From Penicillium oxalicum (Eukaryota; Ascomycota; Eurotiomycetes; Eurotiales; Aspergillaceae), in contig NC_064654.1 in the NCBI RefSeq assembly GCF_001723175.1, positions 1,364,001-1,428,000 of the forward strand: 64,000 nucleotides of DNA, written 5' to 3'. This document shows positions 35,935 to 48,438 of this stretch, one piece after another. Below the pieces are notes generated by a model. It was not told the DNA's origin and made no database searches. It saw only the letters and a list, made by a program, of their open reading frames with translations. The translations under genes and the position numbers were made by a program. The number at the start of each line of letters is the position of its first letter. Positions within the stretch are counted from its first letter, which is position 1.

Positions 35935-35973
<39 letters not shown>

Positions 35974-37745
35974 AGGTTCCTTGACATACCCTTGTCCACA
36001 TCTCGCTTTTGGGCTCGGGCCAAACTGGCCTCTCGTTCTCGCTGAAGATTGGCTTGCCGCTGCTTTTCCTCCGCGTCGAGGCGTCGCTCCAGTTCCTCCG
36101 CTCGCTTGCGCTCAGCCTGGTCTGAAAGCTCATTGAGAGTGGGTTGCAGGCGCGAACGTGCCACGGCTTCCACGTCCGCCATATCCATGTATCGCGATGC
36201 CCCGATATTGACGCGCTCGACCGGATCACCTGTCGGTTCTGCCGCCTCGGCCTCTTGACGCACCCGCTCCTGAGCGACTTCATCCCACTGCTTCTGGACA
36301 GCCGGTGGCGCTCGGCCTGTTTCGGCATACATTTGCATGTCCATGTCTCGCATTCGTGCATCGACATTCCGACGCGCCGCCTCCATGAGCGAATCACGGT
36401 CCCTCTGTCGACTTTCGTCCACCTGATTGAGTTTGTGTCGCAGGCTATACATTTGATTCCGGATCTGTCGTGATTGCTCTGCGTCGATCTGGGTAGAATC
36501 AATGTCACTCGTGGCTCGCTTTCGGCGAGTACCCAGGAGCGAGCGCTGTTGGGCCTGAGGTGCAGTGCCGTAATATTGCTGCATCTCTGCATGCTCATCA
36601 CGCATTCGCGCCAGCTTCTCCGCGGCCCGTCTTTGCGCCTCTTCTTGGAGGTTGACGGCACGTCTGCCGGCCGACCCGGTGGCTCCGCTGACGCTCTTGG
36701 ATGCTTTGAGTTGACTGTGTCCATTGCGAGCCGCGGAAATCGCTGGGCTCAAATCTTTGGCCTCGCCCGTGGGCCCAGTCAGTTCGTACATGTCGCGCGC
36801 CATAACTAGGGCTGCAGCGTGCATTGAGTTCCTTCGATTACGCTCCTGAGACTCCAGGTCCACTGGAGGCGTCGAGGTATACAAGCGAGCGTCGGTATGC
36901 GCATGCGTAATTCGACTCGCCTCCATGGCCTTGTCAAGGTGGTTGAGCGGATCTTCCGTCTCAACCTTAGCACGATGCGACGCCCCGGCAGCCGAGAGCG
37001 CCCAGTTGGAGCCAGGAGCCGCGCTCGGCTCACTCGAGGCTGAATCTGCCCGCTGTCGCTGCCGAGCACCAAATGCACCCGTCGCGGCATGGCGTGCTTT
37101 GTTCTGAGGGCCGCTGGACCCAGAATATTCCGGCTTGGGAAGAGATTGCTGACCGGATAACCGGGCAGAAGCCGCTCTCTGTTCTTGCACAGCCAGAGTC
37201 GCCGCTCCCAGACCCCAGCCACTATATTGAGAACTAGGCGCGGGGATCTCGGGCGAAGACACGTCCTTTGCGTGGTATGCGGCTTTCTCCGCGTCTGTCA
37301 GTCGGCCCGGGCGCCAGATCTCAATCGGTTTCTGATTTGCGTGTGCAAGAGCGGAGGCAGCCGACGCATGGCTGAGATCGCGTGTCGCACGAGTTGCGGG
37401 TGTATCTAGCAGGTTGGTGATTTGATGCTTAGTATTCTGGAAGTGGGATTTGGTCTTCTTGGGCCATGGCGCAGATTCGGAATCATGGATCTCCACTCAC
37501 TGAATTGCTGAAAATCTACAACGGGAGCTTCCCGAGTCGACGGCTTGCGTTGAGGCTGCGTGGCGTACAGTGCAGCGGTCGCAGCTATATTCCGACAGGC
37601 ATCGCAAGATGATGTTAGCAATCAACTCCTTGCACCGAAGTTGAGAAATTTCGTGGTTTGACGATCCACCGCCAGATTGGCGCTTACCGTCGTCGGCTAG
37701 CCGAGCGGACCGGGGTCCCGCAGGCATTTGCTGCGCAGTTGCCAT
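34935..37745 (-). CDS. EIS1: eisosome protein 1 homologue (Eis1)
   Basis: Four exons on the minus strand: 37745-37688, 37584-37501, 37405-35990 and 35899-34935. Phases agree, giving 840 aa. Eis1 proteins belong to eisosomes, the plasma-membrane furrow scaffolds. The conserved core includes ALAHANQKPIEIWRPG (near residue 60), DAEKAAYHA, SWAL-type repeats and NSMHAAALVMARDMYE. A long charged coiled coil follows (residues about 280-520, with RNQMYSLRHKLNQVDESRQR and ERKRAEELERRLDAEEKQR), then a Ser-rich disordered tail with predicted phosphorylation-like sites. Intron 3 (90 nt) contains a long GA repeat. The splice between exons 2 and 3 uses a weak CTGCTAG acceptor but is the only phase-consistent choice I found. 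Confidence 0.85.
35937..35971. repeat. (GA)n microsatellite inside an Eis1 intron
   Basis: About 34 bases of uninterrupted AG/GA repeat on the plus strand, which is CT on the coding strand. It fills the first half of the 90-nt third intron of the Eis1 gene, close to the 5' splice site. Length is likely to vary between strains. Confidence 0.95.
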
Positions 37746-40700
37746 CGGTAAGACTGTGCAGAATCTCGACGAGCAGGCCAAATGAGTTTCCTCGTAAGAA
37801 CGAAGAGTAAGGAAAGACGGAAGATGGTGGAGAGGGGATGGAAGATGTTCTTTTTGGGGGGGGGCTTCCTCTGTTCTCGGCTGGTATGGCTTGTTGGTCC
37901 ACGATTCCACGGGCCAAAGCTGTTCAGTTAAGGAGGAAAATGATGGTGAATGATGGATGGGATGGAAGGCCGGAAGCTTCGTCGAGCGTGACGTCGTTGG
38001 CTGCAACGGAGGATCCGCGAGCGAGCAGAGGAAAGAAGCGTAGGGTTCATTGCATCATCTGCGCCGAGCCCAATCGATCGATGAATCAACGAGTTGCGGG
38101 ACCCACATGCGGGGGAGGGCGCACGGCGAGTGGATGCCTGGAGGATACACGGCCCTTTGAGAAAAAAGGTGATGCGGTGGAGATGTGGGTCCAGTATTGG
38201 AGTGGCCGCTCAGCCCAGCTCGACTCAGGTTCCAACCCAAGTCACCGTGGACACCAGCGTCGAGCTCGGAGAGGTTCAGAGTTCATGTCTTTCGGTATCG
38301 ATTCTTCTGTACCTTGGTATATGGTGATGTTGATGTCGCTGCTCTGCGTCCATGAATTATTACTTACCTCATAATCTATTGTTCCATGATCGTCTCGTCG
38401 GTCTGTACCGGAGTACAGTACTCAAGTTCTCAGTACTCCTTCTCTTGTACATTTCCGGATGACTTGGATACGGTCGGTACCGGCCCAGGGACCACTGACC
38501 GCAGTGACTGTGGTCACTGCGACGAAGAGCTAAACTGCCGTCTCTCTTGCGCGTAGTGGTGACGTGGGGATCTTGAGTTCGTCTCTGCTTTCCAATGTGA
38601 CGATGTTTCCTGACCTTCCGTTTCAACCCTCCCCGCTCCACCTCACTACGCAACTCGCAGTGAGCACTGATCACGCGCTTGCCAGACTACCACAAGGCTT
38701 AAAAGTACAGTGGCTGAGAACTGGGCTGGTTCGAGCCCAAACGCGAGCTGATTTTTGCGCCTCTCCAACCTTGAACCTATCCATCCTCCAGGTGGGCCCA
38801 GAGTGACGATCGTGTTCATCGCTCACCAGACTTTCACGATACGTCTTTCTGATTGGGCTACTGCGCCATAGTATCATGAACTCCTTATCCGCTGTATACC
38901 CTGTAGGAATAACTTCACATGATTTCGTGGGGGATTTTTTCTGAGCCACCCTCTGACGAAATACATGTATCCACAAAGGATCAGGTATATAGAGACACAG
39001 ATTATTCCATTATACCCGATCGAGTTTCTCGGCGGCTGCAGCGAGGCCCGTCGGTTTACGGCACATGTGAATGCTTGGCGGTGATCTAGTGGAGCCTAAT
39101 CCATCCGTCCTTCAGTCCTTCAAAGCACCCGAGTGAAGCAATCTATGATCAGCTAGTAGTGGAGGCCACTAGTCCACCGCTATTCCGAAATAGCGCAGAC
39201 CAGTCTGGTTGATGTGAATCGGTGTGGGCCTAGCTATCCAAGAGATACCTAGGTACCACGTGCCTAAGTCTATGAAACTTTCTCCATAGTACGACCTCGA
39301 TCGATTTTGGTATCAACATCTACCTGGACACTCATCCATGGCCTGTGTCAGAATAGCCTACGCATCTATAAAGAATGACAGGAATATGCAGGTACAGCGA
39401 GGGATCCGCCCAGTGAAGAAGGCAACTAGATCTCATAAGTACTTTCGGGATTACGAGTTCCCATCGATGAGATGGAAAACTCGAGAGAGTCTTGCTTGGG
39501 AAGACCAACCGTGGTTCTTCATTGTGGACGCCAGGCACCTCTCCTGGTGACCTAGAGAGCCACTATATACATTTCCAGCTCCAGCTCACAGTTGCCATAG
39601 ACCACCAGGAGATTATTCTGCATGGTCTGTTCCTCTGTCTGCGCTCTACTGCCTAGTTCTAAACTCGACTTCGGGGTATATTCCCTGAAACTATCATGCA
39701 GGCTTCTGTAATCTGATAAACATTCCTCAATAGCTCAGAGTGTTCTGACTAGCATATGGAGGATCAGATGAGGATGTTTACATGAGGGGGTCACCTTTGG
39801 TAGCAATGGAATTGACGAGAAATACCTATGGATACCCTGTGGGTACCTCAATATAGAGCTCTCTGAGACACCTACACCTCCTCATGAACCCGTGGTGGTT
39901 AATTGGGTCAAGTGGATTCCAGTTCCCCTCTTATCACGTACCCGGTAGCTTGAATGGATGTCATTCGAAACTATAATGAACACCGGTCTTGAGAGGAAAG
40001 TGTCTTCAGAAAGTCTCATCTACCGGGGTCAGAGGCAGTCCACTCATCTTATGAAAGACGCTGTCTTGGTACCGGATGATCCGACTCGAGTTCCCCATGG
40101 GGGAATGCGATGAGCCAAGACCCACTGTCACAGCTTGGTCCGATCAATTACTGCTTAAGTCTTCAAGTACATCCAACTGGAAGTCTCCATCAAGTCGCAA
40201 AGAAAATAAAAAAACCACGCGTCGGGAATAGTATATCAAACTTCATCTGGGAATTTGGTTACCATACGTGTCTACAGTGAAGGAGAGCGCACCGCGGGGG
40301 TACTTCTGTGGCGGACTGGAGCAACGAATTACCAAAGTAGCCTCCAGCTTGTACAGTACTTGTACTGGAGGTGGATGCTCCTGTCCCACCCCGTCACTTC
40401 ACCTAAGAAAAGATGAGGTCCTTTTCCTCCTTCTTTTCTTTTCTTATTCTCTAATGGGAAAAAAGTTTCTTCGGGAAGGTCCCTTATCGTCGAATCTGTG
40501 ATTGAAAAGTGCTCTGCGGTAGCCTGTTTAACGATAACATGGATTCGCTTTCATGCATGGCCTCCTCTTGTGGGACAAGGCCCATGACGAGGCCCCCACC
40601 AGATCAAGTGTGCGCCCTTCCGCGCCTTCGAAGCCCCAGCGCGGGGGCATAGAGCCGGCAAACACACCTCCACATGGCCATGCTGGCATCCCCGGCACTC

Positions 40701-40970
40701 CACCGTGAGGCCAATGCGTCGGTATGGCATGACCTTTCAAGGTGGAGAATAAGCGTAGAAGCTTGGCGATGCTTTGCAATGACTTGGTCAACCCGTCTGT
40801 GTTCTTCAATTTGACGCTTATCCTCTGTCAGTTTCCTTGGAATGCTTGCTAGATCTTGTCTCTCTTCTGACCGCGATCCACACACGCATAGAGAACACGG
40901 ACGACAAAGGAAAAACTATATACTACCAGCGACCAAGCTAGATACCACCGAGAATATACTCAATCCATCC
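37746..40970. other. 3.2-kb gene-poor interval
   Basis: Between the divergent Eis1 and membrane-protein genes. Frames are short and motif-free. A GGGCTGGTTCGAGCCC palindrome near 38723-38738 resembles a tRNA T-arm but no cloverleaf can be built around it. GTAC/GGTACC words are frequent at 38400-38490 and again at 39250 and 39840. Confidence 0.45.
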
Positions 40971-42346
40971 ATGCCTCGCAATAAACAATTCCGACCGGAC
41001 CGCGAGCCTCTCTCGCACCATTCGGACCTGGCGCTACCCCGTGAGAATGTCTCGGGGCCATTTTGGTTCCTGAATCCCACCTCGGCATATTTCACCCCGT
41101 CGAACAGGGTCAGGAGTCGTCGTCGGTCGAGCCATACTACTCTTCCAGTTCAAGCTCAACTTCCACCCTCACTAGAGAAGCACACAGATGCACATCGCCT
41201 CCACCACCACCACCTACCTACACTTCTGGAACAACCCAGACCGAAACTCCACCCGTCGAACACATCTGGCGCTCGCGCGACAATCGCAAAGGCCGACATG
41301 CACTGAGAGTCGATTACAACGCCCCATCAAAAGGGATCCCCCTAATCGCACCCCGACCGACCACGGCCATCAAGGCTATCGCGGAGGGCATCCTCCGCAT
41401 GTTCACCACCGCACCTATCTGGGACGTATCGTGGCTGGTCGCCTTCACCTTTGTCTTGGGCTCCATGATCTGGATCCTCAATTCGTTCTTCGTCTGGTTA
41501 CCCCTCGTGGCTCCGTCCACCGAGTTCGCAGGGGAAGTTTTACAGGCGGGTGGAATTACCGGCTTCCTCGGCGCGACGGTGTTTGAATTCGGTAGTGTGC
41601 TGCTGTTACTCGAGGCCGTGAATGATCATCAAACCGGTTGTTTCGGATGGGCTCTGGAGACGGAGCTGAACAGAACTCCACCACATGTGCCCGGCGACAC
41701 TACGCCCCCGACAGTCACAAGTCTCAAGCCTCAGAGCGAAAAGTGTACCCATCACCACGTCAACCGACGGAATCTCATCGGAGAGACGGCTCATTCTCAC
41801 GCGTCGAATTGGATGGATTTCTCAAACGGGTACACCACAACTTCACCGTCCGGAAGCAGGTCCTTTCGATGGCTTCCGTCGTGGAACGAGTTGAAAACAC
41901 ACTATATCTATGAATTAGGCTTTTTGGCCTCGGTCATCCAGTTCATCGCGGCGACAATCTTTTGGGTAGCCGGTTTCACCGGACTCCCGGGCATCCTCAA
42001 CCATCTGAGTCAGGCCGTGACAAATGGTATCTACTGGGTACCCCAGATAGTGGGCGGTGTGGGCTTCATTGCGAGTGGATTGCTGTTTACGCTGGAGACG
42101 CAGGAAAAATGGTACAAGCCGGCTTTCCACGTTCTCGGGTGGTACATTGGAGCGTGGAATTTTATCGGGGGTATTGGATTCACGCTATGTGGTGCATTGG
42201 GTCCGGCAAGTCGCAATTCGGGCGTGGATTATCAGGCTACTTTGGCGACATTTTGGGGGTCGTGGGCTTTCATGATTGGATCTACATTGCAGTGGTACGA
42301 AAGCTTACAGAAGTATCCCGTGGAGAGAAAACGTGGATCAAGGTGA
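40971..42346 (+). CDS. six-helix integral membrane protein, apparent frame break near N-terminus
   Basis: The main frame (about 41097-42346) encodes six hydrophobic helices: WLVAFTFVLGSMIWILNSFF, GFLGATVFEFGSVLLLLEAV, FLASVIQFIAATIFWVAGF, IVGGVGFIASGLLFTLET, GWYIGAWNFIGGIGFTLCGA and ATFWGSWAFMIGSTLQWYE. A polar N-terminal tail rich in Ser and Pro precedes them. The best start is the ATG at 40971 (MPRNKQFRPDREPLSHHSDL), but that frame and the main frame differ by one base near 41100-41110. Either a single base was lost, or a 60-nt intron (GTCTCG donor at about 41049, AACAG acceptor at about 41108) joins them. The donor is poor and the putative intron reads as protein (GPFWFLNPTSAYFTPS). The family is a common uncharacterised fungal membrane protein. 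Function unknown. Confidence 0.7.
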
Positions 42347-42581
42347 CCCAAGCAAAGAGTGAGGCATGAGTACCACGAGAAGGGGCAAAGCCGGCGATAC
42401 GAGACGAAGAGGAGCAATGGCAATGACGGAGCGCCAACTGAAGCATGCAGACTAACAACCGGGATTCCACACGAGTGGAAAAAACAAAACTCCGTCTTGT
42501 ATAGCTGAAACGGAAGGGGAAAAATTAGTTGTGTATTACTACCTCTTGGGATTTGATGAAGAAAACGCCAACACTGTGGTC

Positions 42582-44706
42582 TCAGCGAAGGCGGAGCATT
42601 TCAAGAATGTCGTGGCGCGCAAAGAAAGCGCGGTTCCACTTGCCAAAGATATCTAATTCGGTAGACCATGATTAGAACAAAGAGTCACCAAATTCGAAAG
42701 GAGCAGGAGAGACTTACACATGGGGATACTGAGGCAGCAAATCCCCACCTGGATGCTGCCGAGGATGATCATGGTGCGCTTGGATCCTCCGCGAGCCATC
42801 CAGTCGTAGGCGAAGAATGTGAGCACAAAGCTGAACATGTTCTTGAAAATCAAAAGGCAGGTGAAGGCCTCAATGGCAATCTCGCCTTGGAGTTGTCATT
42901 TCAGTCAGTCGGGAATCTCGAGAAAGAAGCGCGGGGTGAGACGTGACTTACGGTGAGCGTCCACGATGTAAAGAGATGCGGCCACTGCTCCAATGACCAT
43001 CCCAATAATCAACAGCGCAAAGAAAACATCAGGAACCACCCAATGGTATTTCATCGTGTCACTGGCTGTCCATCCGAACCCGTACAGTCCCATGCAGGCA
43101 AAGATTAATTGGAAGACCACCAGTACAATACGGAACTCGGGCTCGTATCGGCCATGGTTGAGCTTCACCATGAATTTTGTGATAACATCAGTCAAGACCC
43201 CTGCAAGCACCAGACCGATCAGAGATCCAATAAAGGCTCCGCTGTAGAGGTAGCCAATTTCGTCTACGTGGAACCAGAGTGGTGGACCTTGAAAGACCAG
43301 TGCAAGGACCACACCAATCAGCACAGTCCACCCAATAACCACGCCCTGAATCAGACACGCCTGCGATTGATCCATTAGCAACTCGATCTCTGCCGGTGGT
43401 TGGCCAAGTATGATTGTAATTTGACGGACACATACCCATAAGATTCCTGGATGGAAAAAGAGAGGGAAAGGCCGCAGGAGAAGCTTCCAGAAACTTTCAT
43501 CCGTCTTTCGCCCGGTGAAAGGTCGAAGAGACCTGAGAAAGGAGTCCTTTGGGGGAATCGGCGCCGCATTGATTTTGGTTTGCTTGGTACCAGACTCGGC
43601 CGTAGCTTCGGAACCCGGGAGCTTTGATTCGTCATGGAGCGCCATGTGCGACTCGGTCGATGAGCCCCTGGCAGATTCGCGCTTGAGGTCGATGTTGAGA
43701 TCATCTGCCCGTCGGTACGCTGTTTCGGGCACCAGGAAGATCATCAGGGGCAACGACGCGGCGAGGAAGATGGCGACAAAGTAGAATGACCACTCCCAAC
43801 CGATGCTCACCGTCATTTTGCCGACAATAACGGGAGTCAGGAAGGCAGCTCCAAACAGAGCAACGTTGGAGACGGCCATCCGCTTGCCTCGTTCCTAGGG
43901 TAAGGGGGTCAGCGCCAGTGTGAGGCGATCCGGGGCAGCGCGGCCACCAGCCATTCACTCACATGGACAAAATAGAGATCTCCAACGCAAGCATTCACCA
44001 GTCCCTCAAAAGGCGCCAGAGCTACGCCCTGGAAGATCCGGGCCCAGAGCAGACTCTTGTGGTTGGTCCCACTGGCGCCCGCCCAGGCACAACTGGCGAT
44101 CATCAAGACATGGCCGAGGAGAAACAGATGGCGTTTGCCCCAGACTCGCGCCGTCGGTACGATGAGAATTCCGGCAACGCCCACGCCGCACAGATGATAT
44201 CCAGTCAGCAAGGCCGCATCGACGTAGGTGATGTTTTGAATCGCCGCAATGTGGACCGTATTTGCCGCCAAGATCGAGCTTAATGTCGTGCAGAGGACTG
44301 TCACAAACGACAAGATGGCCAAGATCATATCACGCCTCCATAGCGGCCAGTTCTAGTGGTTGGAAGTCGCATGGTTAGCGGGTGCGATTAGCGAGACGTG
44401 CGAGTATTCGCCCCCGTCTCCGTCCCTGCCTGCCTTCGTTCTCACTCACCAATGGGTCATTGGGGTCGTCGCTCGGCTGAGGCACCAGAATCGTAGGCTC
44501 CTTGGTCGTCAAATCATGTTTCAGCCTTGACGTGTCGAGATCATTTATGGACAGATCGTCACGATCATAAATATCGGAGGTACCTGGCCAGCCGCAAATC
44601 CAAAAGGGTCAGAGTTAGTTGAAGGCGACTAAATGGGACTTACCAACGCGAACTTCTACCTACCGGGTACATGGGTATCTTTCACGTCCAATACACCTAG
44701 GCCCAT
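42582..44706 (-). CDS. MFS transporter, 12-helix drug/H+ antiporter-like
   Basis: Seven exons on the minus strand: 44706-44664, 44583-44450, 44352-43963, 43894-43436, 43360-42952, 42885-42718 and 42652-42582. Phases agree, giving 557 aa. The N-terminal cytoplasmic tail ends in the family motif DDPNDPLNWPLWRRD before helix 1. RVWGKRHLFLLG after helix 2 is a variant of MFS motif A. A central cytoplasmic loop of about 80 residues (Ser/Glu/Lys-rich) separates the two six-helix halves. The C-terminus is KWNRAFFARHDILEMLRLR. Intron 4 (75 nt, 43361-43435) is a multiple of three without stops. Substrate cannot be told from sequence; relatives include polyamine, drug and cation carriers. Confidence 0.88.
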
Positions 44707-47657
44707 GGTCGCAAAGTGCTTTCCCGACACGCCTTGGAAGAAGCGTCTTGCCTGACAAGCTACACCGGTGCGAACGGTCCGAATATCAACTGCGGGGAGG
44801 GGACTTGGGGGAAGATCATTCGGTACGAAAGTGAAGGGTCAAAATTCCACCGGGCGGAGCTCAGGAGTTCATGACGGGCCTGGCTCAATTCAGGTGACCC
44901 AAACGGAGAACGTTGCTTCCGCTGGGGGGCTTTCGGGTCCAGCCTTGTGTTTCCACCGAAGCTTTGCCTCCCCTCCTTGCCCGTGATAACCTTCCGGCGT
45001 AAGAGATCCTGGTCATAGTAGCACAACATTGAGATCCCATTTCTCGCCCCATCATGGTTCTTTGGAGATCGTCCGACGTGAGACCCAGACCTCCCCATTC
45101 TGTTCCGAGACAATCACGCTGATCTCTCCAGGCCGAGTGTTCCCAAATGCCCAAGTGCGCTGCGCGGCTTGGCCTGGGGGCTTTCCCTCCTCTTCCATGT
45201 GGGTGGACCTGACAGATGCCTAAGTGGCCTCTGACAGGAGGGATTCCATCTGCTCCTCGGGAGCCGGAAGACAGGCGCAGTGAGGTGATGAAAGATCGAC
45301 ATTCCGGACGACGACCTGTGACTTTACTCGACCGCCTGCGTGTCGAATTCTCATCCACCGAGGTCCCGACATTCATTTGTCGTGCCTTATGCTCGGTCCC
45401 CAATTGTAATGCTGGCGACTGGACCTTTCGGGCAGCGATCGTCCGCCTGCGTTGGGGGTTGAAAGTCGGGACGATCTTGCTGGAGTCCTGGTCAACATCA
45501 GACACGCCAGAGAGCCTTCGGGTTCCTGCGGGTCTCTTGCGAATCCTGGACTCGTCGGTCTGACCCATCGTACGCAGCGACCATGTCCGATCCATTCAAT
45601 TGAGGCTAGAAAGGATATACTGTACATGAGTTCATAGGCTGTACGCTGCAAGGTACTCTAGGCTCTGTACATCCCAATCTCTTAATTCTAATCCGAGCTG
45701 GTTCGCATACATGTTGAAATAGTGAGGTCATCTACCTTTCCACGATGCGTGATCAATACTGATCTTTGCCTTTTCTCATTTTCCCTCCCCCCCCCTTGCG
45801 ACGATCGTGCCCCCCCAAGAATGGAAGGTGCCAACGTCGCACGCAGTCCATGACTTCACGAGTTCCCTGTGAGAGTTTTGATCAGAGGACTCCCGAAACT
45901 ACAGGGCCCGGCCTGGTAGGCATCAGGGCGAATACTTGAGGGTCCGCACCCTTTGTTTTTCGAGTTGTTTTGGTCGGCTCCAGAGGCCTGTGAATCGAGT
46001 GGGCCGATCGCCCGTACAGTGCATCGCCCTCTTTGGAAATACCCACACCTGGGGAAGAGGTCCCAACCCATCGAGTGGTGATGATGGAGACTTCCAGCTG
46101 GGTGAGAAGCACCTATGATTGGGTGACAAACTCAATGGAACTCGATACACACCCGTATGCGGTATGTTTGGGGCCCCAATCTGACCCTGCTCCTGGGCGG
46201 TGTTCATACGAGCCGCAGCGGCCGATCACAACTAAAGCGACGGCCGGGCCTTGAATCTCGAGGAAAATCTTACGACAATAAGCAATTACATTTGCATGGC
46301 GGGTTTATTGTTCCTCCTCCACTCTTATTGATTCCAATTTGCAGATGCAAGTTGCCGGGAATTTCCACTCAGGGGAGAGGCGCATAGAGCAGAGACTAGA
46401 GGGTATAGACTCGCATGAACACCTCAACGAATCCAGGAACACAGCAAATCTCAGTTCATGTCTCAGCCTAGCTCGACTAGCTCCCCCACTACCTGCAAGC
46501 AGGACCCACCACGCACGAGCAACAAAGATCTCAATTTCCTGACCATGGACCTCTCTGGAAGGCAACGAAAGTCCCGTCTGTGATCCTTCCAGGCGTCGCT
46601 TCGCTCAACAAGGTAGCCAAGACCACTATCATTCTCATTCACAGGATCGACGCGGCTGATCTCGAGAGGGACTGGATTCCGCGCTTCCGACCGAGCCTCT
46701 ACACTCCGAGCTGTGAGCTGGCATCGCTCATCAATCTGTCCTTTTCTGCTGGAGGTTGGCCATCTGTGCCGTTTCCGACTTTTAATTCTTTTACTGGATT
46801 TTGGTCGCAAGAGGAGAGACGGATTTTGCCATTGATCCGAACCCCCTCCATCAAAGATTACGGTTTGTGGTTTGTGAAATGAGATTCCAGATCTTGCGAC
46901 TCGACGATGCACCAGCAAGGCAACAACAGCCTCGAGTCACAGAGTCAAAGGACATGCGAGCTCATGCAGAGCCAAGTGTAGGACCGAGCGTCGCGTAGTG
47001 ACCAATCGCACAGGTTCAACGAATCATCCAGTGATGGGGGAAACACATTGAAGAATCTCCTCTGGCCGTGAGCAAGACAATGCTCAATTTTTCGCACCTG
47101 AATAATCGGAGAGCCCATAGTCTGGACGGCGTTTCATCTTTCTGCAATTTAGCGTCTCTGGAGCAGGGAAACCAACGAACGGCGAGACGGTGGAGACCTT
47201 GAGGAGAGATGCAGGATGTCAGTAAAGCCACAACCATAGCCTCCTTCGAGCCACAACCCCCGGTAATGATACGGGGCTATCCCCAAAGGGAGACGAACAC
47301 CCGGCGTAGAGATGTCAAAAACATCGGTTCCAAGTTTCAATAGTGCCGAAAGGCGTTCCTCAGTAATTCAATCCTCAGCAGACAATCGGCAGCGGCGATA
47401 ACCCAATGGGTCGATGTATCCAGTGGAGGCATCGACTCTGCAAGTGCCCCCCCCTCAGGCTGGGGCCTGGACCCTCTGGCGTCCAGTGCCCGCTCCAGTA
47501 CGCTCGAAATGGGTCGGAGCTTCTTTTAAAAAGGGCAGGGGCGACCATGCCTGCTTAGTTTGATGAGTTTATTAATCTCAAGGCTTCCTATCTCTACCTC
47601 TCTTCATCCATTCACTCACACACACCTCTTCACGAAGTCCTAGCCTTCCAAGACACA
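44707..47657. other. 2.95-kb interval without a convincing gene
   Basis: Lies between divergent MFS and CFEM genes. A 236-codon minus-strand frame (44885-45595) and shorter frames have no motif, high Arg/Ser content and no splice context, so I leave them uncalled. TTTTAAAA at about 47524-47531, some 130 bp before the CFEM start, could be a TATA-type element. Confidence 0.45.
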
Positions 47658-48438
47658 ATGAAGTTCACTCAGTTCACTCTTGCCGCCGCTCTGCTGGCTA
47701 CTGTCTCTGCCCAGGGTCTGGACTCCCTGCCTGATTGCTCCGTAAGGATATCCTCACACACACTCTCTCTTTCTCTCATGGGAACAATCCCCTCCCTGTG
47801 CAGACCACATAGTCCCGGGAACTGACCACCGAGCAACTCAGAAATCCTGCGCCAACAATGCTATCCCTGCCAGCTGTGGCCTCGACATCAAGTGCATCTG
47901 TGGTGACAAGTCCTTCCTGAGCAACATTTCCTGCTGTGTTGCGGATAAGTGCTCCCAGGCCGACCAGGAGAGTAAGCAACCCCATTCTCCTCCAATCTCG
48001 ATAACTTGTTTGATGGACTTCAACGGCTAACTTGTTCTTTTTACCCCCACCTGGTTAGCCACCCTCAAGGTTGCCAAGGGTATCTGCGCTGCTGGCGGCG
48101 TGACCGACCTCCCTAGCGCCATCTCCTGCGCCTCCTCTGGAGCTTCTGCCACCGCGACTGGCACCTCCACCGGTACTATGACTGGCATGTCCACCATGAC
48201 CATGACCGGCACCGCCATGTCTTCCACTGCTTCGGACATGAGCTCCGCTGCTTCCTCCGCCTCCTCGGTCGCCTCGTCTGTGTCCTCGGCCGCTTCTTCT
48301 GCCGCTTCGGCCGCCTCCTCCGCTGCCTCCTCCGCCGCTGCGAGCGCCACCGGCAACGCTGCCATCCTCGGCCAGACCCGTGATAGCTCTCTGATTGCTG
48401 CTGCCGGTGCCGCCGCTGCTTTCGCCATGCTTGTTTAA
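47658..48438 (+). CDS. CFEM-domain GPI-anchored cell-surface protein
   Basis: Three exons: 47658-47741, 47842-47971 and 48059-48438. Phases agree, giving 197 aa. Signal peptide MKFTQFTLAAALLATVSAQ. The CFEM domain (residues about 22-85) has Cys at 27, 31, 40, 46, 48, 59, 60, 65 and 81, one more than the canonical eight because of the CC pair at 59-60. Asp43 in CGLDIKC is at the position that binds haem in characterised CFEM proteins. A Met/Thr-rich patch (TMTGMSTMTMTGTAM) and a Ser/Ala-rich stalk of about 60 residues follow, then a C-terminal hydrophobic tail (LIAAAGAAAAFAML) typical of GPI attachment. CFEM proteins act in haem/iron uptake, adhesion and wall integrity; which applies here is unknown. 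Confidence 0.92.

Noticed and set aside
38700..38760. tRNA-like sequence around GGTTCGAGCCC
   Set aside because: The T-arm stem does not pair as a 5-bp stem with a 7-nt loop, and no acceptor, D or anticodon arm can be folded.
44885..45595. 236-codon minus-strand frame upstream of the MFS gene
   Set aside because: Arg/Ser-rich with no motif, no splice context and an overlapping open frame on the other strand; likely chance in GC-rich promoter sequence.
48027..48428. Ala/Glu-rich antisense frame opposite the CFEM stalk
   Set aside because: Low-complexity mirror of the Ser/Ala repeat; no independent support.
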